A DNA stretch of 64,000 nucleotides from Vibrio sp. Hep-1b-8 (GTDB lineage Bacteria > Pseudomonadota > Gammaproteobacteria > Enterobacterales > Vibrionaceae): the NCBI RefSeq assembly GCF_006124995.1, contig NZ_QEWN01000142.1, positions 41,428-105,427 of the forward strand, written 5' to 3'. The translations under genes and the position numbers were made by a program. Every line of letters starts with the position of its first letter. The stretch's first letter is position 1. Positions 1 through 8,630 of the stretch are shown here, in pieces. A model generated the notes under the pieces. That model did no database searches and was not told the DNA's origin. It worked only from the letters and a program-made list of their open reading frames with translations.

Positions 1-735
1 ATGGAGAAAGAGCAGGGCGCGTCTAAAACCATCTCAACCGGAAGTTTTACAGGCGGTGGTGGCGGAATTCCAGCCTTTACCATGACCACTAATGCGGACG
101 GCAGTGAAGACTACTCAATCAACTTGCAAATCTTAGCCTTGATGACCATGCTCGGCTTCCTGCCAGCCATGGTTATTTTGATGACGTCGTTCACGCGTAT
201 TGTTGTGGTGATGTCTATTTTGCGTCAGGCCATGGGTTTGCAACAGACACCCTCGAACCAAGTGATCATAGGTATCGCCATCTTCCTAACCTTCTTCATC
301 ATGTCGCCAGTACTGAGCAAGATTAATGATGATGCGATCCAGCCTTACATCAATGAGCAGATAACCGCGCGACAAGCGTTTGACTTAGCTCAAACGCCAA
401 TGAAAGACTTTATGCTCAAGCAGACTCGGGTAAAGGACTTAGAAACCTTCGTCAATATCTCTGGTTCGACAGCGACAGCGCCGGAAGATGTGTCAATGGC
501 GGTATTGATCCCAGCTTTCATCACCTCAGAACTCAAAACTGCATTCCAAATTGGTTTTATGCTGTTCTTACCGTTCTTAATCATTGACCTTGTGGTGGCT
601 TCGGTTCTGATGGCAATGGGTATGATGATGCTATCGCCAATGATTGTCTCGTTACCTTTTAAATTGATGCTGTTCGTGTTGGTCGACGGCTGGAACCTGA
701 TATTGTCGACGTTAGCCGGCAGTTTCGCTTTGTGA
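1..735 (+). CDS. fliP: Flagellar export gate protein FliP (probably 5'-truncated)
   Basis: Inner-membrane subunit of the flagellar type III export gate, which forms the pore with FliQ and FliR. The readable 244 residues include the family blocks TSFTRI, LTFFIMSPV, TSELKTAFQIGF and the C-terminal LPFKLMLFVLVDGW, with about four hydrophobic segments. FliP normally begins with a cleaved signal peptide. None is visible before the Gly-rich stretch here, and the ATG is the first base of the window, so the true start probably lies upstream and this Met is internal. It is followed after 13 bases by fliQ in the usual fliPQR-flhB order. The family call is very secure; the start is not. Confidence 0.93.
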   Translation: MEKEQGASKTISTGSFTGGGGGIPAFTMTTNADGSEDYSINLQILALMTMLGFLPAMVILMTSFTRIVVVMSILRQAMGLQQTPSNQVIIGIAIFLTFFIMSPVLSKINDDAIQPYINEQITARQAFDLAQTPMKDFMLKQTRVKDLETFVNISGSTATAPEDVSMAVLIPAFITSELKTAFQIGFMLFLPFLIIDLVVASVLMAMGMMMLSPMIVSLPFKLMLFVLVDGWNLILSTLAGSFAL

Positions 736-748
736 CGGGAGGAAGCCA

Positions 749-1018
749 ATGACTCCTGAAATGTTTGTCGAGCTGTTTCGTGAATCGCTATGGATGGTTC
801 TCATCATGGTGTGTGCGATCATTATTCCCAGTCTACTGATTGGTTTAGTGGTCGCTATCTTTCAAGCCGCAACGTCCATTAACGAACAAACACTGAGCTT
901 CTTGCCACGTTTGATTGTGACACTACTGGCTTTGATGCTGTTTGCTCACTGGATGACGCAGATGCTGATGGAGTTTTTCTTTAGCATGATCGAGCGTTTA
1001 CCCCAGGTTCTCTACTAG
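749..1018 (+). CDS. fliQ: Flagellar export gate protein FliQ
   Basis: Small 89-residue inner-membrane subunit of the flagellar export gate, matching the usual FliQ length. Two hydrophobic helices are visible (about residues 13-38 and 50-75), with the family segment around TSINEQTLSFLPR between them. A strong ribosome binding site GGGAGG lies at 737-742, just ahead of the ATG. It sits between fliP and fliR, 8 bases before the latter, so the genes are almost certainly co-transcribed. Confidence 0.96.
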   Translation: MTPEMFVELFRESLWMVLIMVCAIIIPSLLIGLVVAIFQAATSINEQTLSFLPRLIVTLLALMLFAHWMTQMLMEFFFSMIERLPQVLY

Positions 1019-1026
1019 GTCTGACT

Positions 1027-1809
1027 ATGGAGTATCCGACTAGCCTAGTTTTAGATTGGATCGCCAATTACTTTTGGCCCTATACCCGCATTGCTGCCAT
1101 GCTGATGGTGATGTCGGTGACGGGAGCGCGATTCGTGTCTACTCGGGTACGTCTCTATCTAGGTTTAGCGATCACTTTTGCGGTGATGCCAGCTATCCCC
1201 GTGGTACCAGACAATATTGAACTAGTCTCTTTTGCGGGTTTTATGACTTTGCTAGAACAGATCATTATCGGTGTCGCGATGGGGACTGTGACCCAATTTA
1301 TGATTCAAACCTTTGTTATTCTTGGTCAGATCCTCGGTATGCAGGCGAGTTTGGGTTTTGCCTCAATGGTTGACCCAGCGAACGGTCAAAACACCCCATT
1401 GCTTGGTCAATTTTTTATGTTCCTTGCAACCATGTTTTTCCTCGCGACCGATGGTCATCTCAAAATGATAATGCTAGTGGTGATGAGTTTTAAATCCATC
1501 CCAATTGGAACGGGTTCATTAACGACTGTGGATTTTAGAGAACTGGCGTTATGGCTTGGAATCATGTTTAAAGTCGCGCTGAGTATGTCATTGTCTGGAA
1601 TTATTGCGCTGCTAACGATCAACTTATCCTTCGGCGTGATGACACGTGCCGCCCCGCAGTTGAATATTTTCTCGCTCGGCTTCGCTTTTGCTTTGATGGT
1701 GGGTCTATTGATTTGTTGGTACATCATCGCCGGACTCTACAACCACTATGAGCTATTCTGGTTACAAGGTGAACAACAGATCTGTTCCTTTATCAGGCTG
1801 AATTGTTAG
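1027..1809 (+). CDS. fliR: Flagellar export gate protein FliR
   Basis: Polytopic 260-residue inner-membrane protein of the flagellar export gate. About six hydrophobic segments are visible, and the central block around MQASLGFASMVDP is typical of FliR. The length is normal for the family. The gene begins 8 bases after fliQ, and its stop codon falls inside the ribosome binding site of flhB (TTAGGAGG, 1806-1813), which suggests coupled translation. FliR packs with FliP and FliQ, and FlhB associates with this complex. Confidence 0.96.
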   Translation: MEYPTSLVLDWIANYFWPYTRIAAMLMVMSVTGARFVSTRVRLYLGLAITFAVMPAIPVVPDNIELVSFAGFMTLLEQIIIGVAMGTVTQFMIQTFVILGQILGMQASLGFASMVDPANGQNTPLLGQFFMFLATMFFLATDGHLKMIMLVVMSFKSIPIGTGSLTTVDFRELALWLGIMFKVALSMSLSGIIALLTINLSFGVMTRAAPQLNIFSLGFAFALMVGLLICWYIIAGLYNHYELFWLQGEQQICSFIRLNC

Positions 1810-1817
1810 GAGGCTGA

Positions 1818-2948
1818 ATGGCAGAGTCAGACGGTCAAGAACGCACAGAAGAGGCCACGCCCAGGCGCTTGCAACAGGCTCGCGAAAAAGGGCAGGTTGC
1901 AAGGTCTAAAGAATTGGCGTCGGTTTCAGTACTGGTAATTGGTTCAGTTGCACTGATGTGGTTTGGAGAGAGCTTAGCTCGCGCTCTATTAAATGCTATG
2001 GGGCGGTTGTTTACTCTGTCACGTGAAGAGATATTTGATCAGGTTAAGCTGTTCGATATTGCGCTCGGATCATTGTCGAATCTGATTCTTCCCCTTCTGT
2101 TGATCCTGATAACACTATTTGTGGCTGCGCTGGCTGGAGCCGCTGGGGTCGGTGGCATTAACTTTTCAGTTGAAGCGGCGATGCCGAAGTGGTCGAAGAT
2201 GAATCCACTGAGTGGCCTCAAACGAATGGTCGGCCTGCAAAGCTGGGTAGAACTGATTAAGTCTATTCTCAAAGTAGCTTTAGTGTCTGGGATGGCCTTT
2301 TATCTCATTAATGCCGCCAAACAAGATTTGTTCCAACTTAGTATGGATGTTTACCCACAGAACATCTTTCACGCGCTCGATATCCTGCTTAATTTTATAT
2401 TGCTGATTAGCTGTACCTTGTTGCTGGTGGTAGCGCTCGATATCCCATTTCAGATTTGGCAACACGCCAACCAACTTAAAATGACCAAGCAAGAGGTTAA
2501 AGACGAGTACAAGGAAACAGAGGGTAAGCCGGAAGTGAAAGGCCGTATTCGTATGCTCCAGCGTGAAGCTGCTCAACGACGTATGATGGCCGAAGTGCCT
2601 CAGGCTGATGTTATCATCACCAACCCGGAGCATTTTTCTGTGGCATTGCGATATAAACAAGATAGTGACCGAGCGCCAATCGTTGTGGCGAAAGGTACGG
2701 ATCACATGGCGCTCAAGATTCGTGAAGTGGCACGTGAACACGATATCTACGTGATTCCAGCGCCGCCTCTTGCACGTGCTCTATACCATTCAACCGAATT
2801 AGAGCAGGAAATACCGGATGGTTTGTTTACTGCGGTGGCACAAATTCTTGCCTACGTATTCCAATTGAAACAGTATCGAAAACGCGGTGGACAAAGGCCA
2901 AATCTTAAAACCTCCGAGCTACCTATTCCTCCAGAACTGAGAAAGTAG
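1818..2948 (+). CDS. flhB: Flagellar export switch protein FlhB
   Basis: Substrate-specificity switch of the flagellar export apparatus. The 376-residue protein has the usual layout: a charged N-terminus rich in Glu/Arg/Gln, four membrane helices (about residues 30-215), a charged linker, and a C-terminal cytoplasmic domain that cleaves itself. The cleavage motif reads Asn269-Pro270-Glu271-His272 instead of the textbook Asn-Pro-Thr-His; the Asn, Pro and His are kept. The C-terminal block APPLARALY is present. It is the last gene of the fliPQR-flhB run and converges on smrB with only 18 bases between stops and no clear terminator hairpin. Confidence 0.96.
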   Translation: MAESDGQERTEEATPRRLQQAREKGQVARSKELASVSVLVIGSVALMWFGESLARALLNAMGRLFTLSREEIFDQVKLFDIALGSLSNLILPLLLILITLFVAALAGAAGVGGINFSVEAAMPKWSKMNPLSGLKRMVGLQSWVELIKSILKVALVSGMAFYLINAAKQDLFQLSMDVYPQNIFHALDILLNFILLISCTLLLVVALDIPFQIWQHANQLKMTKQEVKDEYKETEGKPEVKGRIRMLQREAAQRRMMAEVPQADVIITNPEHFSVALRYKQDSDRAPIVVAKGTDHMALKIREVAREHDIYVIPAPPLARALYHSTELEQEIPDGLFTAVAQILAYVFQLKQYRKRGGQRPNLKTSELPIPPELRK

Positions 2949-2966
2949 CAGGTTAGAAGCAAGGGG

Positions 2967-3497
2967 CTATTTTTCGGGTATAGAAAGGAGTACCAATAGA
3001 GCGCCATCTCCACCGAACTCGAGTGGAGCCTGATGGAAAGCCATCACATCTGGGTGCTGAGCGAGCCATAGTGGTGCTTTTTGTTTGAGTATGTGTTTAC
3101 CGATGCCGTGTTGAACACACGCACAGGAAATTTCGTTCTTTATACAGTAGGCGATCATCGCCCCCAGTTCGCGTTTGGCTTCCTGTTGTTTCATTCCGTG
3201 CATATCGAGAAAAACGTCAGGGACATAAACGCCTCGGCGTAGTCTTTTTACTTCATACTGCGACACGTCATCGCGAGCATAACGCGTTGGTCCTTCTTCA
3301 TTCAAAAGTGGAACAAACTCGTCAGAGAAATAGAACTCAGCATCGCTCGCTTCTCTAGAAGTTGGCTTAATTTCTTTTTGCTTAGTATTTTTTTTTGGCT
3401 GCTGGACTATGGTATCCTGTGACAACTTTTTTACGCCTTGTACTGCATCCCTAAAAAGGGCGAAGTCATCATCCATATCGGTGTCTTTTTTGCTCAT
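2967..3497 (-). CDS. smrB: Smr-domain endonuclease SmrB
   Basis: Small MutS-related domain protein. The E. coli orthologue cuts mRNA at collided ribosomes during ribosome rescue. The C-terminal Smr domain (about residues 90-176) shows the DxHG-type motif as LDMHGMKQQEA and the second block QHGIGKH. The N-terminal 70 residues are charged and low in structure. I chose the Met at 3497 (176 residues, beginning MSKKDTDMDDDF) over a Met four codons upstream because this start is typical of the family. The gene is divergent from prmB, as in E. coli, with about 60 bases between starts. Confidence 0.9.
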   Translation of the reverse strand: MSKKDTDMDDDFALFRDAVQGVKKLSQDTIVQQPKKNTKQKEIKPTSREASDAEFYFSDEFVPLLNEEGPTRYARDDVSQYEVKRLRRGVYVPDVFLDMHGMKQQEAKRELGAMIAYCIKNEISCACVQHGIGKHILKQKAPLWLAQHPDVMAFHQAPLEFGGDGALLVLLSIPEK

Positions 3498-3550
3498 GGG
3501 ATTATTCATTAATAATTTAAAATGTAATGAGCAGTATTGTAGCGCTTTTC

Positions 3551-3563
3551 GGAGGCAATTTTG
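3551..3563 (+). promoter_or_regulatory. Strong ribosome binding site with TTG start of prmB
   Basis: GGAGG at 3551-3555 is followed after 5 bases by the TTG start of prmB. No in-frame ATG nearby gives a plausible N-terminus, so the Shine-Dalgarno sequence decides the start. The same 13-base string occurs before cheY at 48338. Confidence 0.8.
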
Positions 3564-4493
3564 GATAAGATTTTTGTAGAAGAAGCGGTGTCAGAACTTC
3601 ATACGCTTCAAGATATGATTCGTTGGACCGTCAGTCGTTTCAACGCCGCAAACCTATTTTATGGTCACGGTACTGATAACGCATGGGATGAAGCGGTACA
3701 GTTAATCCTGCCAACATTGTACCTGCCAATCGATGTGCCTCCGCATGTATTGAACTCGCGCCTGACCACCAGTGAGCGTATGCGTATCGTTGAGCGCGTG
3801 GTGAAGCGTATCAATGAGCGTACGCCTACAGCCTACCTAACTAACCGTGCTTGGTTCTGTGGCTTAGAGTTTTTCGTTGATGAACGTGTACTTGTACCTC
3901 GTTCGCCAATCGGTGAGTTGATTCAAGCTGAATTCCAACCTTGGTTGATCGAAGAACCGACACGTATCATGGATCTTTGTACCGGTAGCGGCTGTATCGC
4001 CATCGCCTGTGCACATGCGTTCCCTGAAGCGGAAGTTGATGCGATAGACATCTCTACTGACGCACTACAAGTTGCTGAGCTTAACGTTCAGGATCACGGT
4101 ATGGAGCAGCAAGTTTTTCCAATCCGTTCAGATCTGTTCCGTGATCTACCAAAAGAGAAGTACAACCTGATTGTCTCCAACCCACCGTACGTTGACCAAG
4201 AAGACATGAACAGTCTGCCTGAAGAGTTTACTCATGAGCCTGAGTTAGGCCTAGCTGCGGGTACTGATGGGCTTAAAATTGTTCGCCGTATCCTAGCGAA
4301 TGCGCCAGATTACTTAACGGATAACGGTATTCTTATTTGTGAAGTGGGTAACTCTATGGTTCACATGATGGAACAGTACCCACATATTCCATTTACTTGG
4401 ATTGAGTTCGAGAACGGTGGTCACGGGGTATTTATGCTAACTCGCGATCAGATGCTAGCCGTCAAAGATGAGTTCTCAATCTATCGAGATTAA
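3561..4493 (+). CDS. prmB: Ribosomal protein uL3 glutamine methyltransferase PrmB
   Basis: S-adenosylmethionine-dependent enzyme that N5-methylates a glutamine of ribosomal protein L3 before ribosome assembly. The 310-residue protein has an N-terminal helical domain (about 1-90), then a Rossmann methyltransferase fold with the SAM-binding block DLCTGSGCIA (about 137-146) and the glutamine-binding NPPY motif (about 207-210). The start is TTG with an excellent GGAGG site 5 bases upstream. The gene is divergent from smrB and followed by a hairpin terminator before aroC, keeping the E. coli smrB-prmB-aroC neighbourhood. Confidence 0.95.
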   Translation: MDKIFVEEAVSELHTLQDMIRWTVSRFNAANLFYGHGTDNAWDEAVQLILPTLYLPIDVPPHVLNSRLTTSERMRIVERVVKRINERTPTAYLTNRAWFCGLEFFVDERVLVPRSPIGELIQAEFQPWLIEEPTRIMDLCTGSGCIAIACAHAFPEAEVDAIDISTDALQVAELNVQDHGMEQQVFPIRSDLFRDLPKEKYNLIVSNPPYVDQEDMNSLPEEFTHEPELGLAAGTDGLKIVRRILANAPDYLTDNGILICEVGNSMVHMMEQYPHIPFTWIEFENGGHGVFMLTRDQMLAVKDEFSIYRD

Positions 4494-4520
4494 TGCTTAA
4501 AGTTTGAGCAAAACTTCAAT

Positions 4521-4566
4521 AGCGCCAAGTGGTTTGATCTTTGATTCGCGACTTGGCGTTTTTTTA
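4521..4566 (+). terminator. Rho-independent terminator after prmB
   Basis: CGCCAAGT and ACTTGGCG form an 8-bp GC-rich stem (arms at about 4523 and 4551) followed by a run of seven T, so aroC is probably transcribed from its own promoter. Confidence 0.85.
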
Positions 4567-4682
4567 TGCGCGTAAAATGGTCTTTAGGGGTTTACATCAA
4601 ACCGCAATAAGGCGACTATGAAATAACTAATAATTGAAGTGTAAAGCTCTGTATACAAGGGCGAAACAAATTTGAGGAAGTA

Positions 4683-5768
4683 ATGGCAGGAAACAGTATC
4701 GGGCAACATTTTCGAGTGACAACATTCGGAGAAAGTCATGGTATCGCACTAGGATGTATTGTCGACGGATGCCCTCCGGGTCTTGAAATCACCGAAGCAG
4801 ATATTCAAATCGATTTGGACCGCCGTCGACCAGGCACTTCTCGTTATACCACCGCTCGTCGTGAACCAGACGAGGTGAAAATTTTGTCTGGTGTATTTGA
4901 AGGTCAAACCACAGGGACTTCTATCGGTCTTTTGATCGAAAATACCGACCAGCGTTCGAAAGATTATTCGGAAATCAAAGATAAGTTTCGTCCAGGGCAT
5001 GCAGACTACACTTACCATCAGAAATATGGTGTTCGTGATTATCGTGGTGGTGGCCGTTCATCTGCCCGCGAAACAGCGATGCGTGTTGCGGCGGGATCAA
5101 TCGCTAAGAAATACCTGAAACAAGAATTTGGGGTAGAGATCCGTGCTTATCTATCGCAAATGGGCGATGTGGCGATTGATAAAGTGGATTGGGATGAAAT
5201 TGAAAACAATCCATTTTTCTGTCCTGATGTCGATAAAGTTGAAGCGTTTGATCAACTGATCCGTGACCTCAAGAAACAAGGTGATTCAATCGGTGCAAAA
5301 CTGCAAGTTGTCGCAACAAATGTTCCCGTTGGTCTGGGTGAACCGGTATTCGACCGCCTAGATGCGGACATTGCGCATGCACTTATGAGCATTAACGCGG
5401 TGAAAGGTGTAGAGATTGGTGATGGCTTTGATGTTGTTCGTCAAAAAGGCAGCCAGCACCGTGATGAACTGACGCCAAGTGGCTTTGCGAGTAACCACGC
5501 TGGCGGTATCTTAGGTGGCATCTCAACAGGGCAAGATATTGTAGCCAACATTGCGCTTAAGCCGACATCAAGCATCACTGTTCCTGGTGAGACGATTACT
5601 AAGCAGGGTGAATCGACTCAACTGATTACCAAAGGTCGTCATGACCCATGTGTTGGTATCCGTGCTGTCCCGATTGCTGAAGCTATGCTCGCAATCGTAG
5701 TACTGGATCATCTGCTGCGTCACCGTGGTCAAAACCATGGTGTGACCACAGAAACGCCGCAGATATAA
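4683..5768 (+). CDS. aroC: Chorismate synthase AroC
   Basis: Last step of the shikimate pathway: converts 5-enolpyruvylshikimate-3-phosphate to chorismate, using reduced FMN as a cofactor. The 361-residue cytoplasmic protein matches the family length. It carries the three classical signatures: GESHG near the N-terminus, the central block with YRGGGRSSARETA and the late block RHDPCVGIRAVPIAEAM. The ATG follows TTTGAGGAAGTA, a good ribosome binding site. It is flanked by terminators on both sides, so it is probably monocistronic. Confidence 0.98.
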   Translation: MAGNSIGQHFRVTTFGESHGIALGCIVDGCPPGLEITEADIQIDLDRRRPGTSRYTTARREPDEVKILSGVFEGQTTGTSIGLLIENTDQRSKDYSEIKDKFRPGHADYTYHQKYGVRDYRGGGRSSARETAMRVAAGSIAKKYLKQEFGVEIRAYLSQMGDVAIDKVDWDEIENNPFFCPDVDKVEAFDQLIRDLKKQGDSIGAKLQVVATNVPVGLGEPVFDRLDADIAHALMSINAVKGVEIGDGFDVVRQKGSQHRDELTPSGFASNHAGGILGGISTGQDIVANIALKPTSSITVPGETITKQGESTQLITKGRHDPCVGIRAVPIAEAMLAIVVLDHLLRHRGQNHGVTTETPQI

Positions 5769-5780
5769 GCTCTGATTGAT

Positions 5781-5813
5781 AAAAGCCCCGACATGTGAGT
5801 CGGGGCTTTTTAT
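5781..5813. terminator. Bidirectional terminator between aroC and the TRIC-family gene
   Basis: AAAAGCCCCGAC and GTCGGGGCTTTT form a long perfect stem around a short loop with T runs on both strands, so it can end aroC and the convergent gene at 5878-6501. Confidence 0.9.
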
Positions 5814-5877
5814 ATGCGATAAGGAAATGGTAAAAATCGAGCCGGTTACCGTTGTGGCTATCGAATTGCTGGCGTGA

Positions 5878-6501
5878 TCAGTGCAACGAGCCTTCAGCTT
5901 CAAGGTTGAATGAAGGTAAGCGCCATTTGAAACGCACCGCAGCCATACGAAGTACATAACCAACAACGAGAGTTGAAATGGTCGCAGTCACATCATCAAT
6001 GCCGAGCTCTAAAAGTCCTAAATACAAACCAGAAGCTACGAGAGCGACAGATGCGTACAGTTCCTCATGCAGTACAAGTGGTGTTTGACGACAGATTAGG
6101 TCACGCAGTAGGCCACCAAACACGCCAGTTACGAGCGCTGATACCATACAAATCAAGACATGATGCCCCATACCCATTGCCACTTTGGTACCAATGATAC
6201 TAAAAACGATCAGTCCTAGCGCATCCAATCGAATGAACAGGCCTTTAAGTTTAATGACCCACTTAGCTAGCCCCGTTGTCAGTACGCCTGCGATACAAGT
6301 GATCGCAAGAAACTCGGGATTCTTTACCCAGCCTAGTGGGTAATGACCGAGAAGAATATCGCGTACTGTGCCGCCACCGATGGCCGTGGCACTTGCAACC
6401 AGCATGACTCCAAACCAATCCATTTTTCGACGACCCGCACTTAGTGCTCCCGTCATCGCTTCCGCTGTGATACCAATAATATATAAAACACTGAGCAGCA
6501 T
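5878..6501 (-). CDS. TRIC/UPF0126 family cation-channel-like membrane protein
   Basis: A 207-residue protein with about seven hydrophobic helices and two homologous halves, each with a Gly-Gly-x-x-Arg-Asp element: GGGTVRD (about residues 42-48) and GGLLRD (about 129-134). This duplicated pattern defines the UPF0126 family (E. coli YicG type), whose members are related to eukaryotic TRIC trimeric potassium channels. Function in this organism is unknown; potassium or another monovalent cation is the best guess from the family. It sits alone, convergent with aroC, where E. coli has mepA and yfcA. Confidence 0.85.
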   Translation of the reverse strand: MLLSVLYIIGITAEAMTGALSAGRRKMDWFGVMLVASATAIGGGTVRDILLGHYPLGWVKNPEFLAITCIAGVLTTGLAKWVIKLKGLFIRLDALGLIVFSIIGTKVAMGMGHHVLICMVSALVTGVFGGLLRDLICRQTPLVLHEELYASVALVASGLYLGLLELGIDDVTATISTLVVGYVLRMAAVRFKWRLPSFNLEAEGSLH

Positions 6502-6721
6502 AATGAATTCTCAAGAAATGTCCGGAAATGCTCGGCAATGAAGAAGAAATTTAAGGCGTGAGTGTAGTGGGAAATGTGATCTATGACGAATGAGTTTTTA
6601 TGAATACGAAAACGTTTTTCAGATTACTATTTCTAATATCAATACACTAAGTAGGGTTTTGCATTTTTCAGCAAAAATGAGAGAATGCAGACCGCGATAG
6701 TACCAGCCCGTTAATTTAGCT

Positions 6722-7252
6722 ATGACCCACGAGTATCAAGACTTAATCAATATCTTTAACACGACTTTTTTTCACTCATACAACACCAAGTTGGAGTTAG
6801 GCGGAGATGAGCCAATCTATCTTCCTGCTGACAATGACTACCCCTATCATCGCATTATTTTTGCTCGTGGTTTCTATGCGTCAGGAATGCATGAGATTGC
6901 CCATTGGTGCGTGGCTGGGCCAGAGCGTCGCTTAGTGGAAGATTTTGGTTATTGGTATGAGCCTGATGGACGCACTCAAGCCGTGCAAGCTGAATTCGAA
7001 AAAGTAGAAATCCGCCCGCAAGCATACGAATGGATATTATCCGCCAGTGCAGGCTTTCCGTTCACTGTCAGTTGTGACAATCTCAATGGTAGCTTTGAAC
7101 CGGATCGTTTGGCGTTTATGGCCAAAGTTCACGCTGAGGTGATGTCAATTCTTCAGGTGGGATTACCGCTCAGAGTTCAAATGTTGTCTGATGCGCTACG
7201 TGAATTCTACAGTATCGCGGAACTCACGCCTGCGCAGTTTGAAGTTAAGTAG
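6722..7252 (+). CDS. epmC: Elongation factor P hydroxylase EpmC
   Basis: A 176-residue protein of the YfcM/EpmC family, which hydroxylates the modified lysine of translation factor EF-P after EpmA/EpmB have added beta-lysine. The family core GMHEIAHWCVAGPERR (about residues 58-73) supplies the HExxH-like metal site. The length is close to E. coli EpmC (about 180). The gene lies between aroC and yfcL as in E. coli, and ends 7 bases from the stop of a convergent small ORF with no terminator in between. Confidence 0.92.
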   Translation: MTHEYQDLINIFNTTFFHSYNTKLELGGDEPIYLPADNDYPYHRIIFARGFYASGMHEIAHWCVAGPERRLVEDFGYWYEPDGRTQAVQAEFEKVEIRPQAYEWILSASAGFPFTVSCDNLNGSFEPDRLAFMAKVHAEVMSILQVGLPLRVQMLSDALREFYSIAELTPAQFEVK

Positions 7253-7259
7253 CCTAACG

Positions 7260-7592
7260 CTACTGAATAAGCCAAGTATTCTCTTTCTGGCCGCTGTAAT
7301 CGAACGTGTAGACGAGAGGAGTCTGATCCGGCTCCATCACCCAAATGACGGCAATCAGTGAGCCGCAATGATTGACTACCCTTAAATCTAATTCTGCCAG
7401 CCCCGCAGTCAACGATGATTTGACCAAACAGCTCTCGTAGTCGACGAGGTCAGCATCACCCTGAGCGGAGCTATTGTCGCATATCGATATATAGGCCTGT
7501 TTGTCAGCCAGTTGGCTCAGAATGACATCGACATCAACGCTATAGACAGATTCGAGACTGTTGTCGTTAGCTTCCACCTGGTGCGTCGCCAA
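7260..7592 (-). CDS. Small ORF of unknown function, overlapping the secreted-protein gene upstream
   Basis: I do not recognise this 110-residue product. It has no signal peptide or membrane segment and is acidic, with two Cys in the first half and one in the second. Its only early start is a TTG at 7592, which lies inside the last codons of the gene at 7567-8475, in the +1 frame relative to it. The 26-base overlap could mean translational coupling. It could also mean this was once the C-terminal part of the upstream protein and a frameshift separated the two. Composition is like the surrounding genes. Moderate confidence that it is translated, low confidence in the start. Confidence 0.5.
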   Translation of the reverse strand: MATHQVEANDNSLESVYSVDVDVILSQLADKQAYISICDNSSAQGDADLVDYESCLVKSSLTAGLAELDLRVVNHCGSLIAVIWVMEPDQTPLVYTFDYSGQKENTWLIQ

Positions 7593-8475
7593 AGTCGGTC
7601 AACTCTGCGGCTTCGACAGGCGCTGACGCACATCGAGCACCATCATTCGAATTACTTGATGGACCGTAAGCCGTCAGGACCGCACTAGGCTGCCATGACG
7701 AGTAGTCTGACGTCCCTGGTGTATGAGGATTGTTTAGGGTGACTTTGAAAATATAGCCATTGCTGTTATTGCTGGCGTAGAGGTATCCATCCACATCAAA
7801 GTAAATCGCACCGAAGGTAAAGTTGAAACCCAGTTGAGCTTCATTGAGCACCTGATTCATACGCGTGGCAGTGCCTTGTGTAACATCCACGACCCAGAGA
7901 TAACCGTCGGCGTCTAGGCTATAGGCAAGGTTATTGTTGGCGTTTGGTTGAAAGGCGAAGTCATGAATGTTGGGTTTAGAAAATTGAGAAGGCGGCGCGA
8001 CAAGCGTCATCTCTAGCGTGTCTAGGTCGACTCTATACAACCCGCTGTTTGGTCGGTAACCATACCAAGCGTTTTCGTTGAGTGACACGTCGCCGACATA
8101 GAAACGATCGGGAGTACCCACAGGCATGATAAGATCGAGTCGCGTTTTATCGAAGTTGGCGTCGATGCGAGCGAGTGTTCCGAGTTCGCCATTAACACCA
8201 TAGTCCCAGCCATAAATGAATCGGTCATGTTCACTAAAACCTATCCCATTTAGATTGGCTAAACCCAGAGTAGAGGGCATGACGCGATAACTGCCTAAAT
8301 CGATGTTCACACCAAACGCGACGGGAGTTCCTGTGGGGTTTTGGATAAGGAATGCCTCAGTGGGACATTCACCAAAGCTGACGTCTCCAGCGTGGCTGGA
8401 TGGCGCGTAATAAATGCTGTAGCTACAGCATGCAAAGAGTAGTAGGAAGCGCTGATTTATACGTTTTAATTTCAT
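7567..8475 (-). CDS. Secreted beta-propeller-like protein ending in a DFGDAP motif
   Basis: A 302-residue protein with a clear signal peptide (MKLKRINQRF, hydrophobic core, cleavage likely after SSHAG). The body holds repeated WVVD/YLYASN/GYIFKV strand patterns of the DUF6923/NHL-like propeller type. It ends in TDFGDAPGGS. In exported surface proteins TDFGDAP usually opens a further region rather than closing the protein, so the C-terminus looks cut short. The start at 8475 has AGGGA six bases upstream and is preferred over an ATG two codons earlier. It is an insertion between epmC and yfcL, adjacent in E. coli. Probably periplasmic or exported; role unknown. Confidence 0.7.
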   Translation of the reverse strand: MKLKRINQRFLLLFACCSYSIYYAPSSHAGDVSFGECPTEAFLIQNPTGTPVAFGVNIDLGSYRVMPSTLGLANLNGIGFSEHDRFIYGWDYGVNGELGTLARIDANFDKTRLDLIMPVGTPDRFYVGDVSLNENAWYGYRPNSGLYRVDLDTLEMTLVAPPSQFSKPNIHDFAFQPNANNNLAYSLDADGYLWVVDVTQGTATRMNQVLNEAQLGFNFTFGAIYFDVDGYLYASNNSNGYIFKVTLNNPHTPGTSDYSSWQPSAVLTAYGPSSNSNDGARCASAPVEAAELTDFGDAPGGS

Positions 8476-8630
8476 TGTCATTCCCTATTTTGGCTGAGCG
8501 ATATAAGGGAAATTGCATTGTCCATGCCACACTATCAGGCCTTGCTGTATATAGGGTTTGCGTTGAAATTCTCAATGTGAGAAGCTTGGCGTTCTTTTTG
8601 AGAAGCAAACTGATTAGGCGACATCGCAAA

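Noticed and set aside
8400..8630. An N-terminal extension of yfcL
   Set aside because: Overlaps the promoter and start of the divergent secreted-protein gene; the 87-residue form from 8631 matches the family.
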